Source: Hevea brasiliensis
Taxonomy: Eukaryota; Streptophyta; Magnoliopsida; Malpighiales; Euphorbiaceae
Assembly (NCBI RefSeq): GCF_030052815.1
Contig: NC_079503.1
Coordinates: forward strand, 45,736,735 to 45,800,734
Direction: 5' to 3'
DNA length: 64,000 nucleotides
The notes below the pieces were generated by a model. The model saw nothing but the letters and a program-made list of their open reading frames with translations, had not been told where the DNA came from and searched no databases. Shown here one piece after another: positions 47,571-61,040 of the stretch (position 1 is the stretch's first letter; each line of letters begins with the position of its first letter). A program made the translations under genes and the position numbers.

Positions 47571-48500
47571 ATGATGAGCACAGAACAACCACCACCATCC
47601 AATATTCTTACATGCATACTTGATCGAAATAGGTTGACAGGACCTAATCTGTCTGATTGGCTAAGAAATTTGAAATTTGTCCTGAACCTTGAGCATATAG
47701 GATATGTTCTATATTCAAATGTTCTTGGTCCCTTACCTCCAGAGGTCACTCAAGAGGAACATGAAACCTTGGATAAGTGGAAGGAGTATGATATGAGAGC
47801 TAAGTGTTAGATGCTTGCTTCCATGAGTAATGAGTTACAGAAGCAGCATGAGAACATGCAGAGTGCGAGTGAGATCCTTCTTCAACTACAAGAGTTGTAT
47901 GGTGAGCACAGCAGGAATGCTAGGTATGAGATATCTAGGCAGCTGTTCCGCATGAGGATATCTGAGGGACAGAATATTGGGAATCATTTCCACAAGATGA
48001 TTCGGCTGATTGAGCAGTTGGAACATCTTGACTTCAACATGGATTTCCAACTACAGAAGGATTTGATCCTTCAGTTCCTTCCTGAGTCTTTTGGGAATTT
48101 TGTGACAAATTTCCATATGACTAAACAGAAATGCACCTTAACTAGTTTACTCAACATGCTGGTTATTGCCCAAAAGAATATGCCGGGCAATAAAGGAAAA
48201 GAGGTAGCTTTGATTGCATCTTCTTCTACTGGAAAGTCCAACAAGAAGAAGGGTAATAAGAAAAAGAAACCTCAGATTTCTGCTCCTTCTAAGAAAATAG
48301 CTAAACAAAAAGGGAAGACTAAAGCTGATGGAGGCAAAGGAAAGTGTTTCCACTGCCAAAAGGATGGGCACTGGAAAAAAAACTGCCTAGAGTATCTTGC
48401 TTCTCTGAAGGACAAGAAGGATACACCTTCGGAAGGTATGTCCATATCTTGTTATTTAGATTCTGATGATACTCATAGTTCATCTATAGCTTGGGTTTTA
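47571..48500 (+). pseudogene. gag: E7 copia gag
   Basis: The start is ATG at 47571, or 47574. The N-terminus (PSNILTCILDRNRLTGPNLSDW) is the usual copia gag opening. A TAG stop at 47808-47810 interrupts the frame. Without frame change it continues with the gag helical domain (YEISRQLFRMRISEGQNIGNH and LPESFGNFVTNFHMTKQKCTL), a lysine-rich linker, and a CCHC zinc knuckle (CFHCQKDGHWKKNC, 48344-48385) that would bind genomic RNA. Apart from the one stop, this is the best-preserved gag in the window. In copia elements gag and pol are one polyprotein, and the frame here runs on into protease. Confidence 0.9.
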
Positions 48501-49902
48501 GATACTGGTGCCAGTTCTCACATTTCAAATGATATGCAGGAACTAGCAAATAGTAGCAGCTTGCATTCTCGATATGTTAGACTCTAGATTGACAATGGCT
48601 CAACTGTTGAAGCTTTAGCCATAGGATCTAAATCTTTTTACATGTCTGGACATGTTTTGTGTTTGGATAATATTTTATATGAACCTGATGCTTTTAAGAA
48701 CATCAATTCTATATTTAGTTTGACTAGAAATGGCTATGAATTTCAATTCATAGATGATGTTTGCAATATTTATTTTAGAAAAAAATATGTTGGTTCGGGT
48801 TATATGAATGATGGTCTTTATTATTTGAATAATAATGACAAACACAAAATGAATGCAAGTGATCTAAATGAATGCAATGCCATAGTGAAAACCAACTCAA
48901 ATTCAAAACATATTTGGCACTTAAGGTTGTGTCATGTTGCAAAAGATAAGATTGCAAAATTAGAGAAAATGGGGATTCTATCCTCATTGGGCTCTGAGCC
49001 TACTCCAACTTGCCAATCTTGCCTTCAGGACAAAATGATTAGATCACCCTTTGTTGGATGAGGGCTAAGGGCTGAAAATATTTTGGAGCTAATACATAGT
49101 GATGTATGTGGTCCATTTAAGGAAATGGATAGAGGCAGTTTTCATTACTTTATTACCTTTACTGATGATAAATCAAGGTTTGGGTATTTGTATTTGATGA
49201 AATACAAACATGAATCCTTTGAAAAGTTCAAAGAATTTAAATCTGAAGTAAAAAATTAAATAGGAAAGAGTATTAAAGCTCTTCGATCAGATTGTGGAGG
49301 TGAATATTTGAGTACTGAATTTGATGAATACTTGAGGGAGCACGGTATTGTTTCCTAGCTGACTCCTCCAGGAACACACAGCTGAATGGTGTATCTGAAA
49401 GGAGAAATCGTACCCTATTGGATATGGTACGTAGTGTGATGAGCTAAACTGATATGTCAATCTCCTTTTGGGGATTTGCATTAGAATCAGCTTTGTATAT
49501 TCTAAATAGGATTCCATCAAAATCAGTTTCTTCCACGCCTTATGAGATATGGCATGGAAGAAAACTAAGTCTTAAGCATATTAAGATTTGGGGTTGTCCA
49601 GCTTATATCTAAAAGTTGAACGCAGATAAATTGGAAACCAGATCAGAAAAGGGTATATTTGTTGGATATCCAAAAGATAGTTTTGGATATTATTTTTATT
49701 TGCCTACTTCACAAAAGGTTGTGATAAGTAGAGATGCCACATTTCTTGAACAACAGTTTGTTCAAGAAGGAGGCAAAGGAAGGCAAATAGAGTTGGAATT
49801 GGAGAATTCTGACCAACCAACAGATCAGATGGATATAGATCCATCTAGTCAACCTACACCCGTTGATGAAACATCTACAGTTGTTCCTTGTAGAATAACC
49901 TG
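48501..49902 (+). pseudogene. pol: E7 copia protease and integrase, cut by E8 LTR
   Basis: The aspartic protease has its active site at DTGASSH (48501), with a TAG at 48585-48587. The pre-integrase domain has WHLRLCHVAKD with its His pair and CQSC (the zinc site). The integrase core has HSDVCGPF and SDCGGEYLSTEF, then the Glu helix. Further stops occur at 49059 and about 49257, and a one-base loss near 49376 shifts the frame. An open segment from 49616 holds the SRDATFLEQQFVQEGG linker. The coding sequence stops at 49902, before RT, where the E8 LTR starts; RT, RNase H and the 3' LTR should lie to the right of the window. Confidence 0.9.
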
Positions 49903-52666
49903 TGTAAGACCCCTATGTTCAGTAGTGTGTTCTACTGTTCCGGTGACCAGTGTCTGTCCGGACAGCTAGGATGTGTAGAACTAAATTTAAATATTAGTAA
50001 GGAGACATAAAATAATGAAATACAGGAAAGAAAAATATAAGAAAAATAAAGGAAAAATAATAGCAATGAAATGAAACTAAGTTAAACGAGCCAGCACCGC
50101 AGCGATAGGTGACTGCACGGGGAAGTTACAGCGCAGGCAATAGCCGACCCTAGGACTGTAGAGAACCCTCAGAATTAACTTTCAGGACATAAGTGAAGGT
50201 TTATTGAAACATAATTGACACTAGAAATATCAAAGGAAAATTAATAAATTAGTACAAAGAAAAATGAAAAATCGAGAAACAGACATAAATCGATATTACC
50301 GAAAAATCGGGAATACAACCCGAAGAGGGGCATTTTGGTCATTTGACACCTAGAGTTTCCTTTTCACCTCAATTTCCATTAAAAATAAATGATATTACAC
50401 TTTGAAAATGTCATAAAAAATAAAAATGAGGTACATTATATAAATAGTGGAAGAAATGAGGCAAATGTGTAAATTATGGAACTTTAAGTAATTAAATCAT
50501 TAATTTATGGTTAGTGCTCCACTAACTCAGATTTTGGGACAAAAATATAAGCCAATTTGGGACAAAAATGTTTATCTTCAACCTTGGAAACAAACCAGCC
50601 GAGAGAAACACCATGGAAATCCTTCATGGCCAAACCTCACTCCACCACCATGCACTCAAGATTCAAGCCTCCTTTCTACTTGGTTTCTTCATTAAAGCTT
50701 GCACACACACCTTGGGTAGCATCTTGGAAGCAAAAAGAAGAGGATTTGATGAAGTTTTGGTGAAGCTAAAAAATGGTTAGTGCTTAATCATCCCATTTTC
50801 CTTCACTAATTTTTGTGTTGAGCTTGTGAATTGCTAAGAAAAATTGAGGAAATGATTGAGTATTGGTGAACCTTAGTTTTGGTAGCCATGAAAATGCATG
50901 GTTAGTGACTTATTTTTATATTTAATGGATGGGAATTAAGGTTGATTAACTCAAACAAAAGTTGTAGTAGGTTAATGTCTAAGTATGTGCATGTTGGTGC
51001 TTGAATTAAGGGTTTGAAATGGGACCTTGATGCTTTGGCAAACTGTCATATTTGGCAGCCTATAATATCATGAATTTGTGTGTGTGAATATGAAGTTTAT
51101 TAATGAAATATGATGGTGTTGAATTGTGGGTAGTTTGTATAATTGCCATGGAAGTGTATGTGTAAAATAAGTGTTAATGTACATTGAATTTGGGTGGATG
51201 TGAATGTTGGACTTTAATGGTGAATTGTGTGCATTGAGCACTTGAATGTTTTGCCCAAAATGCTTGCTAGAATTGTGTTTAGTATTTGTAGAAGTGCTAT
51301 GAATAAATGATGAAGTCATGAGAAGGAGAAGGAATGTCAAATTGGAAGTGTAATTGTCTTGTGCAGGTTGTGTATTGTTGGCAGTACCTAAATTAGGCTA
51401 TAAGTATAAAATTGTGAACCCAATTGGTATGAGGCCAATGGGAGGTTAAACTAGATTCTAAATAGGCCAACTTTCATGTAGAAATGTTTCCAAAATTCTG
51501 CCCAGAAACTGATCTTAAGAATGACCAAATTCGGATTATTGACTTGAAAGCCTAAAAATTTACTATTTGGGCAGCAATTAGTGTTTTGGCCATAACTCAC
51601 TCAAACCAGATCCAATTGACCTAAAATTTTTACCATGGATATCGTAGACATAGAGCTACAATTATTATGAAGACACTAAAACCCAGAAATGACCAGAACC
51701 AAGTCAAATAGCTTGCACAAATTCGGGTACCAAAATTGTCAGAACTAAAAGTGACCTAAAATTGACCAAATTTTGCACTAAAAGTGCAATCTGTCTAGCT
51801 TTAGTAAATTGACCATATCTTGGTCTATACAATTCAGAATGGCCTAAAATTTTGCCCCGAGTGCAATAAGACATAGACCTACAAGTTTGTAAGTCGGACC
51901 AAAAACAAAAAGCCAAGGGAACTAGGTCATCCGGCTAGGTCAAAATAGCATACCGAAATCCAGTAAATTGTAATAAAATGCAATACACTTGAAAATGAAT
52001 TTGGTAACATATATCAATATTAAAGGACTACAAAATGTGACATATTGGTAACATTAAACCTAATTCACCTAGAGTGCATCAAAGGTCAACATTATAGGTT
52101 GACTAATGAAATGAATTGAAGGGAATAATACTAAGAAAATTTAGATATTGGATTTTATTGTTAGAAGCAATTTAACTGAGTACTGAAACACTTTAAATTG
52201 TGTGTTTCAGTTGAAAAGGATATTGAAAAGCATAAGGAACATTGAGTCAAGGCCTAGAGGCTACTCAAACCAGGTCTGTGCACAATACTTTTTATATTCA
52301 CTACTTTATTAGAAAATTTATTTGGAGAAATGAGTTATGAATAATTTTTTATTGTTTTGGCTTTAGGAATTTTATTAGGAAATTATTGTGTTGCCTGCTT
52401 TGCAAATGGAAATTTTGAGATAAATTGTGTTTAGTGGTATCGGAGCAAAGTAGGGACAGTGATACGTAATGCCTACGATTCCTGGGAACTCTCATGTGTG
52501 AACCCAGAAGCTTACAGGGACGGTGATACGTAACGCCTGCATGTGCTCTGATGGTACACTACATTCCTCCTCTATTTATGGGGTGAGTATGACTATATTT
52601 CTCCCTCTTTGACTTGCCAGTCTGAGGTGAGTATGGATAAGTTCTCATTAGCTAGCTAGCCACCTC
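49903..52666 (+). repeat. E8 Ty3/gypsy LTR, cut by E9
   Basis: Starts TGTAAGACCCCTATG (canonical TGTAACACC), the same family as E6. It keeps a ~620-bp segment (51665-52290) that E6 has lost. The TATA box is at 50437-50447. It is cut at CTAGCCACCTC by the E9 LTR. The left flank ACCTG (49898-49902) and the E9 flank ACCTC (52662-52666) are the expected target-duplication copies. Confidence 0.9.
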
Positions 52667-55600
52667 TGTCACACCTTACCCCTCTGTAAGGCATAACATG
52701 ATCCCGTAGAATACTTAATGAACTACCGAACTTCACCTACCGATAACTCATTAAGCACCCTACAAGGGATTTTAAAATGAATTTCTTACTTTTGACAAGT
52801 GATGAGAATTTTCTAATAGGTATTTGAAACATATGATTACAAGTAAATCTAATTAATATTTTTGGTTCATTTTAGTTTTCCACAATTTTTATAAAAATTT
52901 TGACAGAGTTCTGTCTATATTTTGAGAAACCAGTTCTTCAAATACGTGTAAAAAGCACTTCTAAAAGTTTTTCTCAACCATTACTTCGATTTCACAATCA
53001 AACTCAATCAATTTCACAATCATTTTAATAAATTTCTCAAGTTCAAAATTCAATCATCCTTAGCATACTAGCAATACATTTCATTTAAATTAAATAAAAT
53101 AGTTGTACTCATATTTCATTAGAGACAACACAATTTATGTACATTCTTACAAAAATTTACATCAAAAGAAATACAAACTAAACTTTATTACAAACTTCAT
53201 ACAAATTTTTGTACAAGCTGCTCAAGACCCATTTGCACGTCCATATATTTATATGCAATACATACATAAAAAGAAATATTTACAATTAGGGTATAAATTA
53301 TACCCGATGACTTTAAGCTGATAGCTCTTCACACCTCAGCAGCTCAGTCTGCTGCTCCTCTAGTCTCTGTATCTGTGACAGCAATAGAAGCCATCGCTGA
53401 GTACTAGGACTCAGTGGTGCACAACATACTAAAATAATCTTTATGCAAAACTTAAATCACATTTATTCAAAAATTTGGTTGAACATGAGAATTAATTACA
53501 AATCACGCATTGTGAGATTTTAAATGCAAACCAAGTTCATTTCAAAATATCAAAACACATTTCATAAAACCCATAGTTAGATCATGCCATTCGAAACAAA
53601 TAGAATCTCAATAGCCAGAGGCTAAGAGAAATCACATCACAAGGCTAGCTAGCTCAAATATATGGATATCCATTCACATCCTCTTCTACTGGCACACCTC
53701 AACACTTCTCCAGAGAAGGAATCAAAATTCGAAACTAATTACCTCCACTAATCGTGCTAGTGAGGTGTTCAAATATATGGTCATGACATTATGGTTTCAA
53801 AACTTATCTTAACAATTTGCTAAACATTGTCATTTCAATATACATAATAACCTTCAACAATTTAAATCAAAATATCATAAGAATGCCATAATTCAATATT
53901 TCACATTATTCAAAACAGTATGCAAAAGATGATTATAAAAAGTATACGTTGTGCACAAACCTCAAACGAGTCGCCTGTTGGCCTTAACTCGGTTCCTCGG
54001 GTTTTTCCCGGGTATTCTTTTCAACTGAAACATATAATTTTACAATGTTTCAGTACTAGAACTTAACATAAATCCAAAATAATTTAACTTCACATTTACC
54101 TAGTTTTAACGAGTTAAATTCGACGTTCTGGAAATTTTTGTGTTTGGGTTACTATTCACTACACTATTCAAGTCAAATAGTTGACTTTCTAAGGCTTAAT
54201 AGGTATGGGAACTACAACTTCACCCACATACCACATTTTGGTCACTAAACTTGTTGGTTTTGGTTGTTTACTCAAATCCTAAGTCTTTTAGGCAAATTTG
54301 GTAAATTTCAGTTTTGGAGTCCTAAGTTGCACTGTTCCATTGGTCACTTTATTGTTGGAATTTGGCAAAACTTTCTTCATAAAAATGTTCCTTATTGTCT
54401 TAAGTTTATTCTCCTTTTTGAATCACCCCAATTGGAGTTTTGTAGCTCAAGTTATAGCCAAAATACATTTAATGTTCACGTGCACTGTTCATGCTGTAAT
54501 TTTTGTTCTGGCATATTTTTGATCCAACTTCGTTCAATAATTTGATCAAGTTAAGTCCATAATTTGGTCTAATTTCCTTCATATGAAATGTTCTACTATG
54601 TCTTAGGTTTTCATCGGTTCAAGATTCACCTAAATCGGAGTTTTCTAGAGAGAATTATAGCCATTGAAACTTTACTGTTCAAATGGCAATCCTGCAGTTT
54701 TGCAGGTTCAGTAACTCAACTTTCCTCAATAATTTGATTAGGTTAATGGCATAATTTGGGTTGGTGTTCTTCATAAAAGTTTTATATCTATATATTATCT
54801 AATTACTGGTAAAAGTTCAGGTCATTTTGACCTTCCTAGCTCGAGTTATGACCAAATGAACAATTACTGTTCATTTAGTCAGTTTGTGCTGTGGCAGCCT
54901 GCACTTATCTAACCTTGGTCAATTGGTTCACTAGGTTTTGGTCAGTTTTTGGGCATAGTTTTTTAATGAAAATTGTGTCATTTTATGTCTATTTTCATCC
55001 CCAATTGGTGGCATATCAATTGGACCTGTAAAATTTCCGTTTTGGTCCTTCAAAGTTGGCTACGAATTTGACTTCCATTCTAACAATTCCCACACATCTC
55101 CTTTGGTCATTATTGACCATTTTTTCACTTCACAATAGGTCAAAGTCATCATTTATGCATTTCTCCAAAATTTGCCTCAAAACCCTAGGTTTCAAACCCT
55201 AACCACACTAATTTATGGTAATTAACTAATTCAAAGCATATAAACACAATCTTTCAACTCATTCAAGCATTTTAACATTTTTAACTCACTCAAACTCATG
55301 CAAATCACTCTCCCCTCCCTGCTGGACGAACTGCAGTTTAGTCCCTCATACATATTTTTTTTCATTTTAAGCATATTACAAGCTAATTCAAGCTAAAAAC
55401 ATAACAAGTATACTAATCTTGCACCTTAAATCACTAACCTTTGTCTAGCAACTTCTAACTCCCCTTTTCTCCAATTTTCTTTCTTCTTTTCTTCTTTATT
55501 TGATGACCAATCTTCTTCTCAAGTTTCCTAGACAAGCTTTAACTATGGTGGCTTACTTTTTTATGGTGAAATCTTATAATATGCAAGCTCAAAATTGAGC

Positions 55601-56329
55601 TTTAATGGAGGTTTTTGTGTGGGAGAGAGAGAGTGACGTTTTTGAAGAAGACTTGTGTTTTATTTTTTTTTATTTTCTTTTCTTTTGTCTTTTATCTCTT
55701 TAGGAAGACCAAAAATCCATTTAATTAATTTATTAATTATATGACTTATGGCATCATGCATGATATCATGCATGATGTCATCTTCCTACACCTTTTTAAC
55801 TTTTTTATTTTCGCTTTTTTTTTCTATTAGTTCTTTAATTTAATTCTCGATTCCGAAATTTTTTTTTCTCCGATTTTATTTGTGATTAGGTCGAAGTCAC
55901 TCTCAGGTCAATTGACCAAATTGCCCCTCGCCGATTCATCCCGGTTTGCAAATAATTCAATATTTCTTTTGGCTCCCTGACCTAATTATTTGACTGACTT
56001 AACAGTCCTTTTTCGTGATTTTCTCTTTTCCACTGTGTTTATAATGGCCCTAAGGACCACAGCGTCACATTTTACGATTTGAAATTTGAGTTTAAAATGA
56101 CTTCGCAGTCATTCCCGAGAAGGTCACCCATCGCTGTGAATCTCGGCTCGTTTAACCTCTTATGTTCTGTTTTTCTTATTTATACTTAACTAATTGAACA
56201 TTACTAATTATTTGTGTTTATGGCTTCTCTAATTGACTTAAGTGTGGTTCTAATCCCCTTAATTGTCCGGACCGACACCGGTCACCAGAACAGTGAAATA
56301 TACCAGGCTATGCAATTAGGGGTGTTACA
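52667..56329 (-). repeat. E9 Tekay-like gypsy 3' LTR, complete
   Basis: 3663 bp. On the minus strand it starts TGTAACACCCCTAATTGC at 56329 and ends GGTGTGACA at 52667. It differs from the 5' LTR at many scattered positions (about a dozen in the first ~200 bp compared by eye), so the insertion is not recent. A donor-like GGTTAGTG lies near 55432-55440 on the minus strand. Confidence 0.93.
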
Positions 56330-56372
56330 ATTCTCCCCCCCCCCCCCCTAAATAAATTTCGTCTCGAAATTT
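56330..56372 (-). promoter_or_regulatory. E9 polypurine tract, expanded to 14 G, plus palindrome
   Basis: On the minus strand a run of 14 G (56335-56348) and AGAAT adjoin the LTR. Upstream is an inverted repeat, AAATTTCG / CGAAATTT, with 3-nt spacer (56354-56372). E1 has only 7 G at the same place. Confidence 0.85.
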
Positions 56373-56381
56373 TACCTGGTA

Positions 56382-57740
56382 TCAATCTTTGAATAGCTGT
56401 GGGTGTTGTCTCCTCATGTCCTCTTCTCATTCCCAAGTAGCCTCCTGGCCCGAATGATGGTTCCACAGCACTTTTACCAATGGTATTTGCTTGTTCCGTA
56501 GCTTCTTCACCTCAAAAGCCGGAATCTTTATGGGTTCTTCTTCATATGTGAGGTTTGGATTCACTTCAATTTCTTCTACTGGTAGTACATGAGATGGGTC
56601 TGATCGATACTTCCTCAACATAGACACATGGAAGACGTTATGTATCTTTTCCAACTCTGGAGGTAGTGCCAATCGATATGCCAAAGGACCCACTCTTTCG
56701 AGGACCTCATATGGCCCAATGAAACGAGGACTCAGTTTCCTCTTTCTGCCGAATCTCATAATTCTCTTCCAAGAAGAAACCTTGAGGAATACTTTCTCAC
56801 CCACTGCATACTCAATATCCCTTCTTTTCAAATCAATGTAGGACTTCTGACGGTCCGATGCAGTCTTAAGTTGATCTCGGATCACCCTGATCTTCTCCTC
56901 AGTCTGCTGAACAATTTCGGGTCCAATCATCTTTCTTTCACCCACGTCATCCCAACACAACGGGGTTCTACATTTCCTGCCATACAAAGCTTCATATGGA
57001 GGCATTCCAATGCTTGATTGGTAGCTGTTGTTGTAAGCAAACTCAATCAAAGGCAAGTATATATCCCAATTACCCTCAAATTCAATCACACAAGCCCATA
57101 GCATGTCCTCTAAGATTTGAATTACCCTTTCAGACTGGCCATCTGTCTGTGGATGGAATGTAGTACTGAAGTTCAATCTAGTTCCTAGGGCTCTCTGAAG
57201 ACTACCCCAGAATCTAGAAGTGAACCTAGGATCTGCATGCAGCACGATGGATCTGGCACTCCATGCGATCTCACAATCTCATCAATGTACAACTTGGCCA
57301 ATCTTTCTAAAGCGTAATCCATCGAATCGCGAGAAAATGAGCGGACTTAGTTAGTGCATGACAATGACCCATACTGCATCATAACTCTTCTGTGTCCTCG
57401 GAAGTCCCATCACAAAATCCATCGTTATTCTTTCCCATTTCCATTCTGGTACTGGTAGTGGATGTAACAACCTAGTAGGTACTTGATGCTCTGCCTTCAC
57501 TTACTGACAAGTTAGGAATTTGGATACAAACTCTGCCACACCTCTTTTCATACCCATCCACCAGTAATGCTCCTTTAGCCCTCTATACATTTTTGTGCCA
57601 CCAGGGTGCATGGCAAAAGAAGACTCATGTGCTTCTTTCAAAATGATCTTCCTCAATTCAACATCATTGGGAACACATATTTTGCCCTGGTGTAGCAGTA
57701 GACCATCATCTCTGATTGAGAATTCTGGTTTCTTGCCCTA
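56382..57740 (-). pseudogene. pol: E9 integrase with C-terminal chromodomain, broken
   Basis: The zinc region shows the His pair (HESSFAMHPGG) and WWMGMKRGVAEFV, but the first of the usual two cysteines reads Phe (SKFLTCQ), and a stop follows TCQ. ITMDFVMGLP carries the first catalytic Asp. Stops and a frame change follow near 57300-57350. The second catalytic region reads LHADPRF where family members usually have SDRDPRF, so the key Asp seems lost. An open stretch at 56427-57245 contains HPQTDGQSERV, EFAYNNSYQ, YGRKCRTPL and the GPYEVLERVGPLAYRL module. The C-terminal chromodomain (VKVLWNHH, EATWE) ends with a stop inside it and at 56382. The chromodomain would steer insertion toward heterochromatin and places E9 among chromoviruses, probably Tekay. 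Confidence 0.9.
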
Positions 57741-58925
57741 TCAGACTTCTTCCATCAACTTCTTATATTTCTGATCATTCTGAGCAGCCATTCTAATCTG
57801 ATCAATCAACACTGGCTGTACGTGCCATGCAACTGCTGTCTGCCCATCATCATTAATCTCTAAGCTGGCATGAAATGATCTCAACTCATGTACTAAAGAC
57901 AAAGGAGTAACCTGTAGACTTGCCATAGTCTTGCGACTTAAGGCATCAGCTACAACATTTGCTTTCCCTGGCTGATAGTCTATCAGACAATCATAGTCTT
58001 TTATCAACTCTAACCATCTCCTCTGCCTCAAATTCAGCTCTTTCTGGGTGCCTAAATACTTTAAACTCTTATGATCTGTGTAGATGTAACACTTTTCCCC
58101 ATATAAATAGTGTCTCCAGATCTTAAGAGCAAACACAATAGCTGGAAGCTCCAAATCATGTGTTGGATAGTTCCTCTCATGTGGTTTTAGCTGGCATGAT
58201 GCATAGGCAATGACATTTCGATCTTGCATCAATACACAGCCTAACCCATTATGAGAAGCATCACTATATACTGTATATTCTTTACCCAGAGTAGGTAAAG
58301 TTAGAACTGGAGCTTCAGTCAAACATCTCTTCAATTCATCAAAACTCTGCTGGCATTTATCCGTCCACTGAAATTTCACATCTTTTCTAAGTAGCTTGGT
58401 CAATGGAGATGCCAACATGGAGAATCCCTTCACAAATCTACGGTAGTATCCAGCTAAACCCAGAAAACTGCGAATCTCTGTGACATTTCTGGGTGGCTTC
58501 CAATTAAGGACAGCTTCGATCTTACTTGGATCTACCTTGATGCCCTCTTCTGATACTACATGCCCCAAGAAAGATATCTCCCTCAGCCAAAATTCACACT
58601 TCGACAATTTGGTATATAGCTGTTTCTCTCTCAAAGTTTGCAGTACAATTCGTAGATGTCTATCATGCTCTTCTGCATTCCTAGAATAGACCAATATATC
58701 ATCTATGAATACCACAACAAACTGGTCGAGGTATGGTCTGAAGATAGTGTTCATCAGATCCATAAAAGCAGCCGGAGCATTAGTTAACCCGAATGGCATG
58801 ACTAGGAATTCATAATGGCCATAGTGGGTTCTGAAGGCAGTTTTGGCAATACTCTGCTCTTGTACTTTCAACTGATAATAACCTGATCTTAGGTCAATTT
58901 TGGAGAACACAGCTGCACCCCTCAA
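57741..58925 (-). pseudogene. pol: E9 reverse transcriptase palm/thumb and RNase H
   Basis: A long open stretch. It covers [16 protein letters not shown] (with a catalytic Asp), [11 protein letters not shown], the catalytic FIDDILVYS near 58700, [11 protein letters not shown] and [12 protein letters not shown]. RNase H follows with [44 protein letters not shown] and ADALSRK. It is separated from the RT start by a stop at 58926 (CAG to TAG). A stop also ends it at 57738. Apart from these stops, this part looks well preserved in length and motifs. Confidence 0.92.
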
Positions 58926-59717
58926 CTAATCAAACAAGTCATCAATGCGGGGCAATGGATATCTGTTCTTTATTGTCTCCTTATTCAACTGCCGATAATC
59001 AATGCATAACTGGAGAGTGCCATCCTTCTTCTTTACAAACAACACTGGCGCTCCCCAAGGTGACACACTAGGGCGGATAAAGCCCTTGTCAAGCAACTCC
59101 TGCAACTGTACTTTTAACTCTTTTAATTCTGCAGGTGCCATTCTATATGGTGTTATGGAGATTGGGTTCACACTAGGCATAACATCAATCTCAAACTGCA
59201 CCTCTCTTTCTGGAGGTAATCCTGGCAATTCATCAGGAAATACATCCGGAAAATCACATACAGTAGGGATGTCCCTTAGTGCTGGACTCCCCACTTGGGT
59301 GTCTATCACATGTGCCAAGTATGCTTCACACCCCTTTCTGATCATCCTTCTGGCTAGTGCAGCCGAAATGATGTTTGATGGCAGTAAATGCCTCTCCCCA
59401 TGTATTACCACATTCCCGTACAAAGGGAGACCAAAAGTGACTGTCTTCAGTCTACAGTCAATCATGGCGTGATGCCTGGCTAACCAATCCATGCCCAAGA
59501 TAATATCATACTCTCTGAAGGGCATTTCAACCAAGTCTGACAGGAAAACATGTCCTTGGATCACCAAAGGACAGTCTCTATAAATTCTGTTGACCCCGAC
59601 CTCTTGTCCTAACGGACTAGTTACTAGCACTTCAAAACCCATTTGCACACATGGAACAACAAGTGAACTGACTATGCTAGCACTAACATATGAATGGGTT
59701 GAACCCGGATCAAACAA
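58926..59717 (-). pseudogene. pol: E9 protease and start of reverse transcriptase
   Basis: The aspartic protease active site reads [10 protein letters not shown], preceded by a stop near 59730. The flap and [17 protein letters not shown] block follow. The RT domain opens with [51 protein letters not shown] and [20 protein letters not shown]. The frame ends at a CAG-to-TAG stop and continues in the same frame as the palm domain. Protease would cleave the polyprotein. Confidence 0.92.
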
Positions 59718-59824
59718 TACAAATAATTCTTAATCAGAGATAGAGAATGTACCAGCTACCACGTCAGAAGTCTCAGCCTCTTCTCGCTGTCTCATTGTAT
59801 AAATTATGGTTGAAGCATTCCTTG

Positions 59825-61040
59825 TCCTGACTAACCAACTGTGCCCTGACTGCCTGAAGTAGTGCCTCTACCTCTACCTCTTCCTCTGCCAACTGACTGT
59901 GAACCTCTGGGAGTAGGACTCTGAATAGATCCCTCGGCAGTAGTTGGAGCTGGACCATATCTTGAAGATGGAGCACTAGTGCAGTCTCTTGCTAAATGAC
60001 CCTTGCCTCCGCAGTTAAAGCAGGCTCCAGTGGCCCAATAGCACTCCCCCCCATGAATCTTAGCACAAGTCTCACAGGGGCAGGCAGAATGTGAACCCCT
60101 GCTCGACTGCTGACCAGACCTAGGGGGTCTCTGTCCGGAGAATCGGCCCCTACCAAATCTTCCACCTCGACCCCTACTGGGTCCATTAAACTTCTTCTTT
60201 TTCCCAGAAGTCCCACCAAAACTCGACTCTACAGACTTTTCCCCCTTGTCTTTCTCTGATTTCTCAGCTTTCTCTAATTTTTCTTTCACTAGGGTTGCTT
60301 CTGATTCAATTCTCTCCAGTTCAAATGCTTGAGACATAAGCTCTGAGAAGTTGCTGTGTCAAAATCCCACAACTTGCATCCTTATGCTAGGCTTCAAACC
60401 CATCTCAAATCTCTTGCACCTAGCCTTACTGGTAGTAAGGAGACTCCCCGCATAGTGACTCAGGCAGGAGAACTCTCTCTCATACTCTGCCACTGATCAA
60501 TTTCCTTGTTTTAGACTAAAAAACTCTTGTAACTTCTGATCAACATATGCATCTGGGATGTATTTCTGTCTGAACTCTGATGAAGTCATCCCAGGTCAGC
60601 ATTGGTGGTTCAACCAAGCTGTAGGGGATGATCTTCCACCAATCATACGCATCCCCTTGCAGTAGCGACACAGAGTATTCAAACTTCAGTTCATCTTGGC
60701 AGTGCAGCTTCTTAAAAACTCTGTCCATTCTTTCAAGCCATTGCTCTGCCTCTAAGGGGTCCACTGTACCCTTAAATTCTGTAGCCCCGTACTTCAGTAA
60801 CTTGTCATACTGTCTGGCTAGAGGCAATGGTTGTGCCACAGGTGGTTGTGGTGGAGTTTGAACAGGCATACCCCCAGCCATTTGTTGAAACATCGCAGCC
60901 ATCTGCTGTGCGAATTGTGCAGGAAACTGCGGCATTTGTGGGGCTGGTGCTGCTGACCCACTAACATTCGATAAAGCTGGGGCTTCCCCTTGTGCCTCAG
61001 CTTCAACAGACTGCTCAACTGAGCGATCCCCTTCCTCCAT
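59825..61040 (-). pseudogene. gag: E9 gag
   Basis: The start is ATG at 61040, MEEGDRSVEQSVEAEAQGEAP, 170 bp after the primer site. A Pro/Gln-rich segment is followed by the gag domain (YDKLLKYGATEFKG, PLEAEQWLERMDRVFKKL, LLQGDAYDWW). A 2-nt deletion near 60580 shifts the frame. The continuation in the next frame has stops near 60495 and 60358, each best explained by CGA to TGA. The C-terminal part (60337-59831) has a Glu/Lys-rich coil, an Arg/Gly-rich stretch, a first Cys cluster (CETCAKIHGGEC) and the CCHC knuckle CFNCGGKGHLARDC. Without these lesions it would be the capsid/nucleocapsid precursor. Confidence 0.92.

Noticed and set aside
38570..52666. E6 and E8 LTRs as the two ends of one gypsy element
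   Set aside because: The E8 LTR joins copia E7 coding sequence on its left, not gypsy interior or a polypurine tract, so it is a separate insertion.
54264..54545. 93-codon open frames in both E9 LTRs (54264-54545 and 62828-63109)
   Set aside because: Antisense in LTRs, overlapping alternative open frames, and no family resemblance.
59002..59472. 156-codon plus-strand frame
   Set aside because: It is the opposite strand of the E9 protease-RT coding region, whose motifs are unmistakable.
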